Below are positions 25,935 through 34,120 of a stretch of DNA of 64,000 bases, one piece after another. The notes beneath the pieces are model-generated. The model did no database searches. It was not told where the DNA came from and worked only from the letters and a program-made list of their open reading frames with translations. This DNA comes from CBDANW01 sp965197825. GTDB lineage: Bacteria; Acidobacteriota; Vicinamibacteria; Marinacidobacterales; DATDRI01. The position numbers were made by a program, and so were the translations under genes. Location: assembly GCA_965197825.1 (NCBI GenBank), contig CBDANW010000003.1, forward strand, positions 62,001-126,000, written 5' to 3'. How positions within the stretch are numbered: position 1 is the stretch's first letter; the number at the start of each line of letters is the position of its first letter.

Positions 25935-28486
25935 GATTCGTCCTCCGCATGGCGGGCAGGGAGATACGCGCTTCCTGGCGGCGACTCCTGTTTTTCTTCG
26001 TTTGCGTCGCCATTGGTGTCGCGGGAATCGTCGCCCTTCGCTCGGTCATTCAGAACATTCGCGTCACTCTTGTCGCGGAAGCAAAAACCCTCACCGCGGC
26101 CGACGTGATCGTTCAGAGCAACCGACCTTGGGATGAGGACACGAGAGCCGTTATCGATCGGAGCCTCGCGAACTACCCAATCTCGGCGCGAACCGAGTCC
26201 ATCGAGACCATGACCATGTCTCGGCCCGACGATGAGAGCAAGGCGGTCGCGACGATGATCGAGTTGAGAGGGTTGCAGTGGGCGTTCCCACTCTATGGAG
26301 AGATCGTGCTCGAAAGTGGTCGACCCTACTCCCATGAGCTGCTCGAGAATCGCGGCGCGCTGGTTCGCCCCGAGCTTCTGACTCGACTCGGTATCGGAGT
26401 GGGGGACGGTGTCGCGATCGGTGGGCAGGTCTATACCGTGCGCGATGTGATCGTGAAGGAAGCGGGCCAGCCCTTGGGTGTGTTCCGATTCGGCCCTCGT
26501 GTCCTCGTCGACTATGACGACCTCGCTCAGTCCGAAATCCTAGGCGTTGGTGGCCGGGTTCGCTACCAGGTACTTCTTCGGACGGACGAAGCGAGCATCG
26601 ATACGCTGATGGGCACGCTGGGCGAGGCCCTGGGAAGCGATTACATATCCGTGCGTTCCTACCGCCAGACCGGTGACCGGATCGGCCGACGTCTGGCCCG
26701 GGCCGAAAACTACCTGAGCCTGGTGGGTTTCGTGATCGTAATTTTGGGAGGGATCGGAATCTGGAGCGTGATCGGGGTTTTCATGCGGCGAAAGCTCAAG
26801 AGTATCGCCATCCTCAAGTGCCTCGGTGCGAGCGCCAAACAGATCTTCGGAATCTATCTCATTCAGGTTGTCGGCTTGGGTCTGTGTGGGAGCCTACTCG
26901 GACTCGGCATCGCCCACTCCGCGGTAGAAGCCGTGCCGCCGGGCGTTGTGGCGGGACTGGCCATGGAGGATTACGGAATCACCTTCTCGGCCGTGCTACA
27001 GGGGGTCGGTATCGGCGTTCTGGTGTCGGTCCTATTCTCGCTCATTCCTCTGATGGAGTCCCGGCGCATCAAGCCGCTGCTTCTGCTTCGGCAACAGGCG
27101 GACCCGCAAGCGGCTTCCGGGAAGCGCAAAGGCTGGTTTGGAAGCGTGGATCGGTGGGAGCTCTTTACCTCGGGGGCGGTATTGATCGCTCTAATCGCTT
27201 TGTCGATCTGGCAGGCAGGTGATTTCGAGGTGGGCGTCCTCGTGATGGCCAGTTTCGCGGCGGTCGCGGTCGTGCTTCACGTCACCGGGGTGCTCTTGGT
27301 GCGCGCCATCGAGCCACTGGGACGGAAGGGTTCGTTCCCTTTCCGGCATGCGGTGCTTGGCCTGAGTCGGCCCGGCAACCAAACCCGCATGATCTTGCTC
27401 GCGGTTGGGCTCGGCACGTTCTTCATACTCGGGACGCGTGGGACGGAGGCAAATCTTCTGCAGCAGTTCAGAATGGAGCTCGAGGACGACGCTCCAGATA
27501 TGTTCCTGGTTGATCTGCAACCCGATCAGATCTTGCCGGCGGAAGAGCGACTGATGTCGCTGGGGGCCCGCGACGTCCGCATGGTTCCGGTGCTTCGCGC
27601 CCGGGTGACCGGAGTTCAGGGTCGCAATGTAGTCCTCGACGGCTATGAACAGGTCCGCGAAGAACGCCGGCTGCGCCGCGAGTTTACGGTCACGTACCGG
27701 AACCACTTGGAAGCAAACGAGACCATCCTCGAAGGCCGCTTTTGGGATGACAGCCCCTCCACGGAAGCCGAAGTGTCGATTGAGGAGGATTTTCAGGAGG
27801 ACGTCGGCATTCAAGTTGGTGACGTCATGCGCTTCGACGTTTTAGGACGCGAGGTGAGTGCCCGTGTCACTAGCATTCGGGACGTCGATTGGGACGACGC
27901 TCGCAACGGGGGCTTCATGTTCGTATTCCGTCCGGGGGGCCTCGCCGACGCTCCGCACACGTTTCTCGGCTTCGTGAAAGCACCATTGGATTCACTGGCT
28001 CGCGCCAGTTTGCAGCGCGATATCGTGGCGGAGTTTCCCAATGTCTCGATCGTCGATCTGCGCGAGATCCTGCTCGCCCTACATGGGGTCGTCGAGAAGC
28101 TGGCGCTCGCTGTCAGCCTGGTCGGTGCCATCGCCCTCATCAGCGGAGCCATGATTCTCGTGGGATCCGTTGCCATGACGAAATTTCAGCGTCAATACGA
28201 AGCCTCGATTCTGAGGACGCTGGGTGCGAGCGGAAAGACCGTGAGAAAGATGGTCCTCCTCGAGTACGGGACGCTGGGGGCGCTTGCCGGGACGGTGGGT
28301 GGTTTGGGAGCCCCGGTTCTGACCTGGGTCTTTTGTGCGCATTTGTTCGATATCCCGTGGCAGCCGAACCTGCTGCTCAGCCTTTCCGCCATTCCACTCA
28401 CCGCCCTGGGCGTTACCATCGTCGGCATGGCCACGACCATGGACATTCTGCGGAAGAAGCCCATCTCGGTCCTGCGGGCGGAATAG
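25931..28486 (+). CDS. ybbP: FtsX-like ABC permease (YbbP-like)
   Basis: 851 residues. An N-terminal helix (LLFFFVCVAIGVAGIVAL) is followed by a large periplasmic domain, then helices containing GIGIWSVIGVFMRRKLKSIA and ILKCLGASAKQIFGIYLIQV. A second periplasmic domain follows, then a C-terminal FtsX block (ISGAMILVGSVAMTKFQRQY; ILRTLGASGKTVRKMVLLEY). This duplicated FtsX layout is that of YbbP/LolE-type permeases, which move hydrophobic compounds or lipoproteins out of the inner membrane. The ATG overlaps the ATPase stop (ATGA). Confidence 0.93.
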   Translation: MRFVLRMAGREIRASWRRLLFFFVCVAIGVAGIVALRSVIQNIRVTLVAEAKTLTAADVIVQSNRPWDEDTRAVIDRSLANYPISARTESIETMTMSRPDDESKAVATMIELRGLQWAFPLYGEIVLESGRPYSHELLENRGALVRPELLTRLGIGVGDGVAIGGQVYTVRDVIVKEAGQPLGVFRFGPRVLVDYDDLAQSEILGVGGRVRYQVLLRTDEASIDTLMGTLGEALGSDYISVRSYRQTGDRIGRRLARAENYLSLVGFVIVILGGIGIWSVIGVFMRRKLKSIAILKCLGASAKQIFGIYLIQVVGLGLCGSLLGLGIAHSAVEAVPPGVVAGLAMEDYGITFSAVLQGVGIGVLVSVLFSLIPLMESRRIKPLLLLRQQADPQAASGKRKGWFGSVDRWELFTSGAVLIALIALSIWQAGDFEVGVLVMASFAAVAVVLHVTGVLLVRAIEPLGRKGSFPFRHAVLGLSRPGNQTRMILLAVGLGTFFILGTRGTEANLLQQFRMELEDDAPDMFLVDLQPDQILPAEERLMSLGARDVRMVPVLRARVTGVQGRNVVLDGYEQVREERRLRREFTVTYRNHLEANETILEGRFWDDSPSTEAEVSIEEDFQEDVGIQVGDVMRFDVLGREVSARVTSIRDVDWDDARNGGFMFVFRPGGLADAPHTFLGFVKAPLDSLARASLQRDIVAEFPNVSIVDLREILLALHGVVEKLALAVSLVGAIALISGAMILVGSVAMTKFQRQYEASILRTLGASGKTVRKMVLLEYGTLGALAGTVGGLGAPVLTWVFCAHLFDIPWQPNLLLSLSAIPLTALGVTIVGMATTMDILRKKPISVLRAE

Positions 28487-28503
28487 ATCCGCGGCCGCAA
28501 CCC

Positions 28504-29088
28504 ATGCTGAAGAAGGTCGTTCTCGCGATGAGCGGCTTACTCTCAATCATGGCTTGCGAGACTGCCCCGTCGGATGTCGTTAATGCGTTCCTGGGGGCCA
28601 CCCGAGATGGCGACCTAGCGGCCCTGGCAATGGTTTCGGTGGTCGGCTGGCCTGGCGAGAGACCTCAAGCCTCCGATATCGAGGCTTGGTGGGTAACCCA
28701 GGTCACGACCTCTCAGGTGGAACCCTTCCAGCTTGAAGAGCGGCAGCGGAGGTTGAACGCCGCTCGAGCCGCTCGGGACGCGAGGCTGCAAGAGACCGGC
28801 GAGGGTGAAGACACAGAGCTGCAGCGCATTCAGTCTCGTGTGGAAAGACTCCGAGTCGTGGTCGAGCGGGAGCGGGACGAGGCCGGCAAATCCGTGGAGA
28901 CGTGGGCCCCGATCGACGGGCTCCAGGGAGACGTGGAAATCAGACAGGTCGAGGTGATCGTTCGGTCACCGACTGGGGATCAGCGCTACGCGCTGACGCT
29001 TAAACGGTATCGGCTGTCTCGCTCCCCGAACGAGAGCCGAACGCCTTCGCGATGGATCGTGACTGCCATCGAATCCGTGGAGGGTTGA
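28504..29088 (+). CDS. Hypothetical lipoprotein
   Basis: 194 residues beginning MLKKVVLAMSGLLSIMACET, a lipoprotein signal with Cys at residue 18. Residues about 60-130 form a long charged helix (LEERQRRLNAARAARDARLQ; RVERLRVVVERERDEAGKS). The C-terminal part (VEIRQVEVIVRSPTGDQRYA) looks like a small beta domain of the NTF2/DUF4878 type found in lipoproteins, though this is weak. It is 17 bp after the ybbP-like gene and may belong to that operon. It ends three bases before the end of the convergent sulfatase gene. Confidence 0.75.
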   Translation: MLKKVVLAMSGLLSIMACETAPSDVVNAFLGATRDGDLAALAMVSVVGWPGERPQASDIEAWWVTQVTTSQVEPFQLEERQRRLNAARAARDARLQETGEGEDTELQRIQSRVERLRVVVERERDEAGKSVETWAPIDGLQGDVEIRQVEVIVRSPTGDQRYALTLKRYRLSRSPNESRTPSRWIVTAIESVEG

Positions 29089-29091
29089 GTA

Positions 29092-30459
29092 CTATTGCAC
29101 GTATCCCAGGGCCCGAAGCTCCCTTTCTTGCTCCTCGCTGAGCTCTAGCTCGCGGACATCCAAGGCCTCTCGGATCTGGCGACGAAGCTCCTGATTTCCT
29201 TCGTCGAGCCGGTGCAGGAATTCGATCATCGACTCCAAACGCTCCGGGTGCTCGAGCGCTAGATTGTTCTGCTCTCCTGGATCTTCCGCCAAATCATAGA
29301 GCTCGTAGTCCACGTCGAGCGCTCTCGGGATCGTTGGCACGCGGCTGGCTGGGTTCTCGATGACCTTCCAGGAATCGGTACGCACGCACGCGGCATAGGC
29401 CTCCGAGACATAGGCAAAGCGGCGTGAGCCGTCCGGGAGAACAGGGTCGAAGAGGAAGGTTCCTTGCATCATCGGGGTCGGCTCCAGATTCAATTCCTGC
29501 AAAACTGTCGGAGCGATGTCGATGAGCTGAACGGGCTCTTCGACCCTCTCGCCGGCCGAGCGACCTCCCGGTAGTCGTAGCAGCAACGGTACCCTGATGA
29601 GCTCCTCGTAAACGGAATTACCTTGGTTCATCAGTCCGTGCTCGAGAAAGCCCTCACCGTGATCCCCGAAGACGACGATCAGGGAGCTCTCGAAAAGCCC
29701 CAGATCGCGCAACGCGTCGAAGAATCGACCGATGGCGAAGTCGGTGTAGGCTATCTCGCCATCGTAAAGAGCAACGACCTCCCCCAATTCTTCGACGGTC
29801 AGATCCTTCTCCTGGGTGTACGGATGGGTCTGGCTGAGCTCACGAATGTTGGAGCGATAGTCGGCGACGTAAGCGTTGTCGAAAGGCCAGGGCGGCTCGT
29901 ACGGGTGGTGCGCATCGAACAGGTGTAAGAACAAGAAAAAGGGTTGGTCGCGGATGTCGGGCTCGTTTGGATCTCCTGCCAGCCATTCGAGGGCGCGCTT
30001 GACCATGATGTCTGCGGGCCGTACGCGGTCGGTGCGCACGTAGTGATCGAAACCCTTGGCGAAGCCGTAGTCCTCACTCAAGACCGGAGCTACGAAGGCG
30101 GCGGTCAGGTAGCCGGCGTCCCTCAGTATTTCGGGCAGCATCGCGCTCATGTCGCTTTGTGGCGTCAGGTGGGTGATCGAGTGGACGGACGGATAAAGAG
30201 ATGTGAAGACACTCATGTGGGAGGGGACGGTCCAAGGGGTCTGGGTAAAGGCTTGCTCGAAGACGACGTCGTCCTCGACGAGGCGGCTCAAGTTGGGAGT
30301 TGTCGAGCGGTGGTAGCCGTAGACGCTCAGATGATCGGCGCGGACCGTATCCAGAGAAATAACGACGACATTGTGCGGTTTACTATCGTTGCAGCCGACT
30401 AAGATGAGAGCGGCTGAGAAAAGGATCAACCATACGCGCGGCCGATAGCGAAGCTCCAT
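29092..30459 (-). CDS. Sulfatase-fold lipoprotein with Thr at the nucleophile position
   Basis: 455 residues with a lipobox (ILVGCN). The alkaline-phosphatase/sulfatase fold shows VVVISLDTVRADHLSVYGYH (metal Asp), YPSVHSIT and LIVVFGDHGEGFLEHG (metal Asp-His), plus a typical sulfatase C-terminus with YELYDLAEDPGEQNNLA. At the nucleophile position, normally C/S-x-P-S/A-R, it reads WTVPSHMS. There is no Cys/Ser to convert to formylglycine, so classic sulfatase activity is unlikely. Thr nucleophiles occur in phosphotransferase relatives. A hydrolase or transferase on envelope substrates is likely. Confidence 0.85.
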   Translation of the reverse strand: MELRYRPRVWLILFSAALILVGCNDSKPHNVVVISLDTVRADHLSVYGYHRSTTPNLSRLVEDDVVFEQAFTQTPWTVPSHMSVFTSLYPSVHSITHLTPQSDMSAMLPEILRDAGYLTAAFVAPVLSEDYGFAKGFDHYVRTDRVRPADIMVKRALEWLAGDPNEPDIRDQPFFLFLHLFDAHHPYEPPWPFDNAYVADYRSNIRELSQTHPYTQEKDLTVEELGEVVALYDGEIAYTDFAIGRFFDALRDLGLFESSLIVVFGDHGEGFLEHGLMNQGNSVYEELIRVPLLLRLPGGRSAGERVEEPVQLIDIAPTVLQELNLEPTPMMQGTFLFDPVLPDGSRRFAYVSEAYAACVRTDSWKVIENPASRVPTIPRALDVDYELYDLAEDPGEQNNLALEHPERLESMIEFLHRLDEGNQELRRQIREALDVRELELSEEQERELRALGYVQ

Positions 30460-30473
30460 GGAGCAGCTATTTT

Positions 30474-30570
30474 ACCCCGATCCGAAATGGCTCGGTCTGC
30501 AAATATCGCCCAGCCCGGCTCCAGGCGTCTGGTGAGGTGATTAGTAAGATCTCGTTATTCGGATCGGGGT
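30474..30570. repeat. Inverted CCCCGATCCGA repeat downstream of ppk1
   Basis: ACCCCGATCCGAA (30474-30486) and its exact complement (30558-30570) enclose 71 bases. The same core forms another hairpin on the other side of ppk1 at 32991-33035. It lies between the sulfatase-like gene and the ppk1 stop. Confidence 0.7.
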
Positions 30571-30650
30571 TTACATCACGCGCGGGCTCCCAACGGTCGC
30601 GCCGGCAGATATCGTATACGAGTCCCCGTCGCTGGAGGTTCCGGGTATGA

Positions 30651-32831
30651 CTACAGGGGAGGGTGCCCGTGCCGTTTCTTGACCGACGGGTCGAAGCGGA
30701 TGACCGGACTCTCCTCGGTCTCTACACTCGATTTCGCAGGCTCACTGCCGCCTGAGCTCGACGTCTGCGGCGCGTGCTTCTCTCGCAAAAGCTCGTAGAA
30801 ATCGTCCTGTGCCCTGATTCTCTTTGTCGACCCAGTCGAGCCGGGCAAAGATGCCCGGCGGTAGCGGTTCTCCAGGTTCTGGTCGAGGATCCTCGCCTTG
30901 ACGTTATCTTTCCATTGAAGGTCGAGGAATGCCTTCAGCTCCGCTTGCAGCGACGTGTCGTAGATCGGAACGCCTACCTCCACACGGCCGTCCAGATTGC
31001 GCGGCATCCAATCCGCCGAGGACAGAAAATACTTGTGGGCGCCACCGTTGCAGAACACCATGATGCGGGAATGCTCTAGGTACTTGTCCACAATCCACAT
31101 GGCCTCGATGTTCTCGCTCCGCTTCGGCTGGTTAGGGAGCAGCGAGAACATGCCCCTCACGTTCAACTTGATCTTCACGCCGGCATCACAGGCTTCGTAG
31201 AGGAGCTTGATCATCTCTGGATCGGTGAGATTGTTGAGCTTCAAGTGTATGAAGGCCTCTCGTCCCTTCTTGGCGTTCTTGATCTCGTCTCGCACGAGCT
31301 TTGCTAGCCTCCGACGCACGTTGAAAGGAGAAACGATCAGGTGTTTATAGTTGGTAGCTGGATACTTGTTTTCCAAGAAGTCGAAGATCGTTTTGACCTC
31401 GCCGGCGAGGCGCTTGTTGGCGGTCACGAGACAGTGATCACTATAGTATTTGGCCGTGTGCTCGTTGAAGTTACCCGTTCCTATGCAAGCGTAGTGAACG
31501 GTCTTGCGAGCGTCGCGGCGACTAATGAGACAGATCTTGGCGTGGACCTTTAAACGAGGAATACCGTGGATGACGTGGACGCCCTCGTCTTGCAGCTTGT
31601 TCGCTAGCTCAATGTTGGCCTGCTCGTCGAACCGAGCCTGGAGCTCGATGACCGCGGTGACGTCCCTCCCGTTTCGTACCGCGCTGATGAGCGCGTTGAC
31701 CAAGGCCGAGTCCTTGGCAATTCGGTAGAGCATGGTCTTGATGGAAGTGACGTGGGGATCGAGCGCCGCCTCGCGGAGCAGCGCCACCACGGTGTCGAAG
31801 GACTGGTAGGGAAAGTGGAGGAGTGCATCCCGCTTTGCCACGGCGGCGAGCAGACTACCCTTGGGGTCGAATCGGCGGTTGGGAAGCGGCTTAGGACGCT
31901 CTTCCCCGCGATCGCCGGAGTCGTACAGGGGAAATCTCATGAAGTCTTTGAAGTTGTGATACTTGGCTCCCGGGATCAGGGTGTCCTGTCCGCTCAGGTG
32001 CAGCTTCTCGGTTAGAAACTTCAAGAGCGGGGGCGAGATGTTAGCGTCATAGATGAAGCGGACGGGAGCCCCTTGCTTCCTTTGCTTCAGGCTCTTCGAG
32101 ACCTTGAGGATGTAGCTCTCTGAGATATCGTCGTCGATATCGAGCTCTGCATCGCGGGTCACCCCGATGGTGAAAGCCTCGAATCGGTCGATGCCGAACA
32201 GTCCGAAAACGTCCTTGAGGCAGAAGCGAATGACGTCGTCGAGCAAGATGAAGTACCGGTCACCGTTCGTGGACGGAAGGGACACGAAGCGATCGATGGC
32301 AGGCACCTCGATGAGTCCGAATTTGGCTTTGAGGGACCGGGGCCTCTTTGTAAAGGAGATAGCCAAATAGATGAATGCGTCTCGAAGGGCGGGGAACTTG
32401 TCATCGGGATGGAGCATCAACGGCATCAACTGGGGGCGGACCTGAGTCTGGAAGTAGTCTCTAACGAACTCGCCCTGCGTTCGCGTCAGCTGGCTGTCGT
32501 CGAGAATGAAGATGCTCTCCTTCGTGAGCTCTTCCAGGAGCTGTTGGTAGATGGCGTCCAGATCCCGATGTTGGGCCAGGGATTTCTCTTGGATTTCCTT
32601 GAGCACTTTCTTGGGATCGTAGCCCAGTATCGTTTTGGACTTTTTGCCCAGCTTGGCGAGCCGCTTGAGAGTCGCCACGCGCACCCGGAAGAACTCATCT
32701 AGATTGGAAGAAAAGATTCCTAGAAATCGGATGCGCTCGAGGATTGGGACCGTCGGATCGGCGGCTTCCTGGAGGACCCGGACGTTGAAGGACAGCCAGC
32801 TGAGCTCCTTGGCGCGGATCTTCGTCTTCAT
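30651..32831 (-). CDS. ppk1: Polyphosphate kinase 1
   Basis: 726 residues, full length. It polymerises the gamma-phosphate of ATP into polyphosphate at the inner membrane face. N-terminal domain: LSWLSFNVRVLQEAADPTVP and FLGIFSSNLDEFFRVRVATL. Catalytic domains contain FPYQSFDTVVALLREAALDP, MLYRIAKDSALVNAL, HGIPRLKVHAKICLISRR (phospho-His region) and GTGNFNEHTAKYYSD. NVRGMFSLLPNQPKRSENIE and AHKYFLSSADWMPRNLDGRV are also typical. A short basic tail ends SVKKRHGHPPL. Monocistronic, flanked on both sides by related palindromes. Confidence 0.97.
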   Translation of the reverse strand: MKTKIRAKELSWLSFNVRVLQEAADPTVPILERIRFLGIFSSNLDEFFRVRVATLKRLAKLGKKSKTILGYDPKKVLKEIQEKSLAQHRDLDAIYQQLLEELTKESIFILDDSQLTRTQGEFVRDYFQTQVRPQLMPLMLHPDDKFPALRDAFIYLAISFTKRPRSLKAKFGLIEVPAIDRFVSLPSTNGDRYFILLDDVIRFCLKDVFGLFGIDRFEAFTIGVTRDAELDIDDDISESYILKVSKSLKQRKQGAPVRFIYDANISPPLLKFLTEKLHLSGQDTLIPGAKYHNFKDFMRFPLYDSGDRGEERPKPLPNRRFDPKGSLLAAVAKRDALLHFPYQSFDTVVALLREAALDPHVTSIKTMLYRIAKDSALVNALISAVRNGRDVTAVIELQARFDEQANIELANKLQDEGVHVIHGIPRLKVHAKICLISRRDARKTVHYACIGTGNFNEHTAKYYSDHCLVTANKRLAGEVKTIFDFLENKYPATNYKHLIVSPFNVRRRLAKLVRDEIKNAKKGREAFIHLKLNNLTDPEMIKLLYEACDAGVKIKLNVRGMFSLLPNQPKRSENIEAMWIVDKYLEHSRIMVFCNGGAHKYFLSSADWMPRNLDGRVEVGVPIYDTSLQAELKAFLDLQWKDNVKARILDQNLENRYRRASLPGSTGSTKRIRAQDDFYELLREKHAPQTSSSGGSEPAKSSVETEESPVIRFDPSVKKRHGHPPL

Positions 32832-32990
32832 AAAAGGTGAAACACTCTAAGTGACGACAAGCGGGTAGTTTGGCGTCGGAGTGCCCTCGTGAGGCGCTTG
32901 AGGGATGATTGAGATTCTGTCCGGGACACCCGCTCCTGTCAAGGCGAATCCTCGAAAAAGGACGCAGAGGATTGTTTGGGGTCAACGCGA

Positions 32991-33035
32991 GCCCCGATCC
33001 GAAAATCCTCAGCCTTTCTTGCCTCGGATCGGGGC
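32991..33035. repeat. Inverted CCCCGATCCGA hairpin upstream of the AI-2E-family permease gene
   Basis: GCCCCGATCCGA (32991-33002) pairs with TCGGATCGGGGC (33024-33035) around 21 bases. It shares an 11-base core with the pair at 30474-30570. It lies in the divergent region between ppk1 and the permease gene and could be regulatory or a REP-like element. Confidence 0.75.
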
Positions 33036-33073
33036 AAGTTGACTTCGCCGCAGCCTTGACCTACTGTCGCGCC

Positions 33074-34105
33074 ATGCGCGATCTTCGCGAAGAGCAGTCT
33101 TGGTTGAATACCGCCTCGCTCATGGTTCTGGCGGCCGTCGCTCTTGCGGTCGCGTTGATCTACACGCGCCAGGTGATGATTCCCTTCGTCCTTGCCATCT
33201 TCATCATGTACCTGGTCTCGCCGCTGATAGACTTTCTCCAGACCCGACTGCGCGTGCCGCGCGCGCTCTCCGTTCTGGCCGCGCTTCTCGTCGTGCTTGC
33301 CTTCTTGACGTTACTGGCTTTGCTGATCACGACCTCGGTGCGTGGCTTGACCGCGAGCGCGGGCATCTATCGGGAAAGGTTGACGAGCCTAGCGCAAACG
33401 TTCCTATCGGTTGTCGATCGATTCGGGATCGACCTGAGCCAAGATCAAGTACTTGGCGCGATTAGGGAGCTTCCCGTGTTGGACGTGGTTCGGCAGACCG
33501 CCGGAGGCGTCGTGGGTTTGGTATCCAACGGGGTACTGGTGATTATCTTCGTCATCTACTTACTGGCGGGACGAAGACCGAACCAGATCCGCACCGGCTT
33601 CTACGCCGAGGCCGACCAGAAGATCCGGCGTTACCTCGTCACCAAAGTCGCCACTTCGGCAACTACCGGAATCCTCGTAGGGATCATCCTGGCACTTTTC
33701 GGACTCGATCTAGCGCTGGTGTTTGGTGTTCTGGCGTTCTTTCTGAACTTCATTCCATCGGTGGGCTCGATTATTTCCACCTTGCTCCCCCTTCCTCTGG
33801 CCATGGTGCAGTTCGAAAGCTTTTGGATGATCGCCGGTGTTTTTCTCGTGCCGGGTGCGGTGCAGATGACCATCGGGAACGTCATCGAGCCCCTGATCAT
33901 GGGCGAGGGTTTGGATCTCCACCCCGTCACGATTCTCCTTGCCTTGGTTTTCTGGGGGTTGATCTGGGGTGTGGTGGGAATGTTTCTGGCCGCGCCGATA
34001 ACCGCCGTCCTCCGAATCGTGTTGGACCGCTTCGAAACGACCCGTCCGATCGCCGGGCTGCTGGCAGGACGCCTACCGGGAGACGAAGCCCACCAGCCTG
34101 CCTAA
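33074..34105 (+). CDS. AI-2E/PerM-family membrane transporter
   Basis: 343 residues from the ATG at 33074, the start that gives the usual N-terminus (NTASLMVLAAVALAVALIYT). Multiple helices are spread along the protein (VMIPFVLAIFIMYLVSPLID; VLAALLVVLAFLTLLALLIT). The conserved C-terminal half contains FLNFIPSVGSIISTLLPLPL and IGNVIEPLIMGEGLDLHPVT. Members export signals or sodium; substrate is unknown. In-frame codons before 33074 would cross the palindrome at 32991-33035 and are unlikely to be translated. Confidence 0.9.
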   Translation: MRDLREEQSWLNTASLMVLAAVALAVALIYTRQVMIPFVLAIFIMYLVSPLIDFLQTRLRVPRALSVLAALLVVLAFLTLLALLITTSVRGLTASAGIYRERLTSLAQTFLSVVDRFGIDLSQDQVLGAIRELPVLDVVRQTAGGVVGLVSNGVLVIIFVIYLLAGRRPNQIRTGFYAEADQKIRRYLVTKVATSATTGILVGIILALFGLDLALVFGVLAFFLNFIPSVGSIISTLLPLPLAMVQFESFWMIAGVFLVPGAVQMTIGNVIEPLIMGEGLDLHPVTILLALVFWGLIWGVVGMFLAAPITAVLRIVLDRFETTRPIAGLLAGRLPGDEAHQPA

Positions 34106-34120
34106 CTCGGTGACAGCTAC

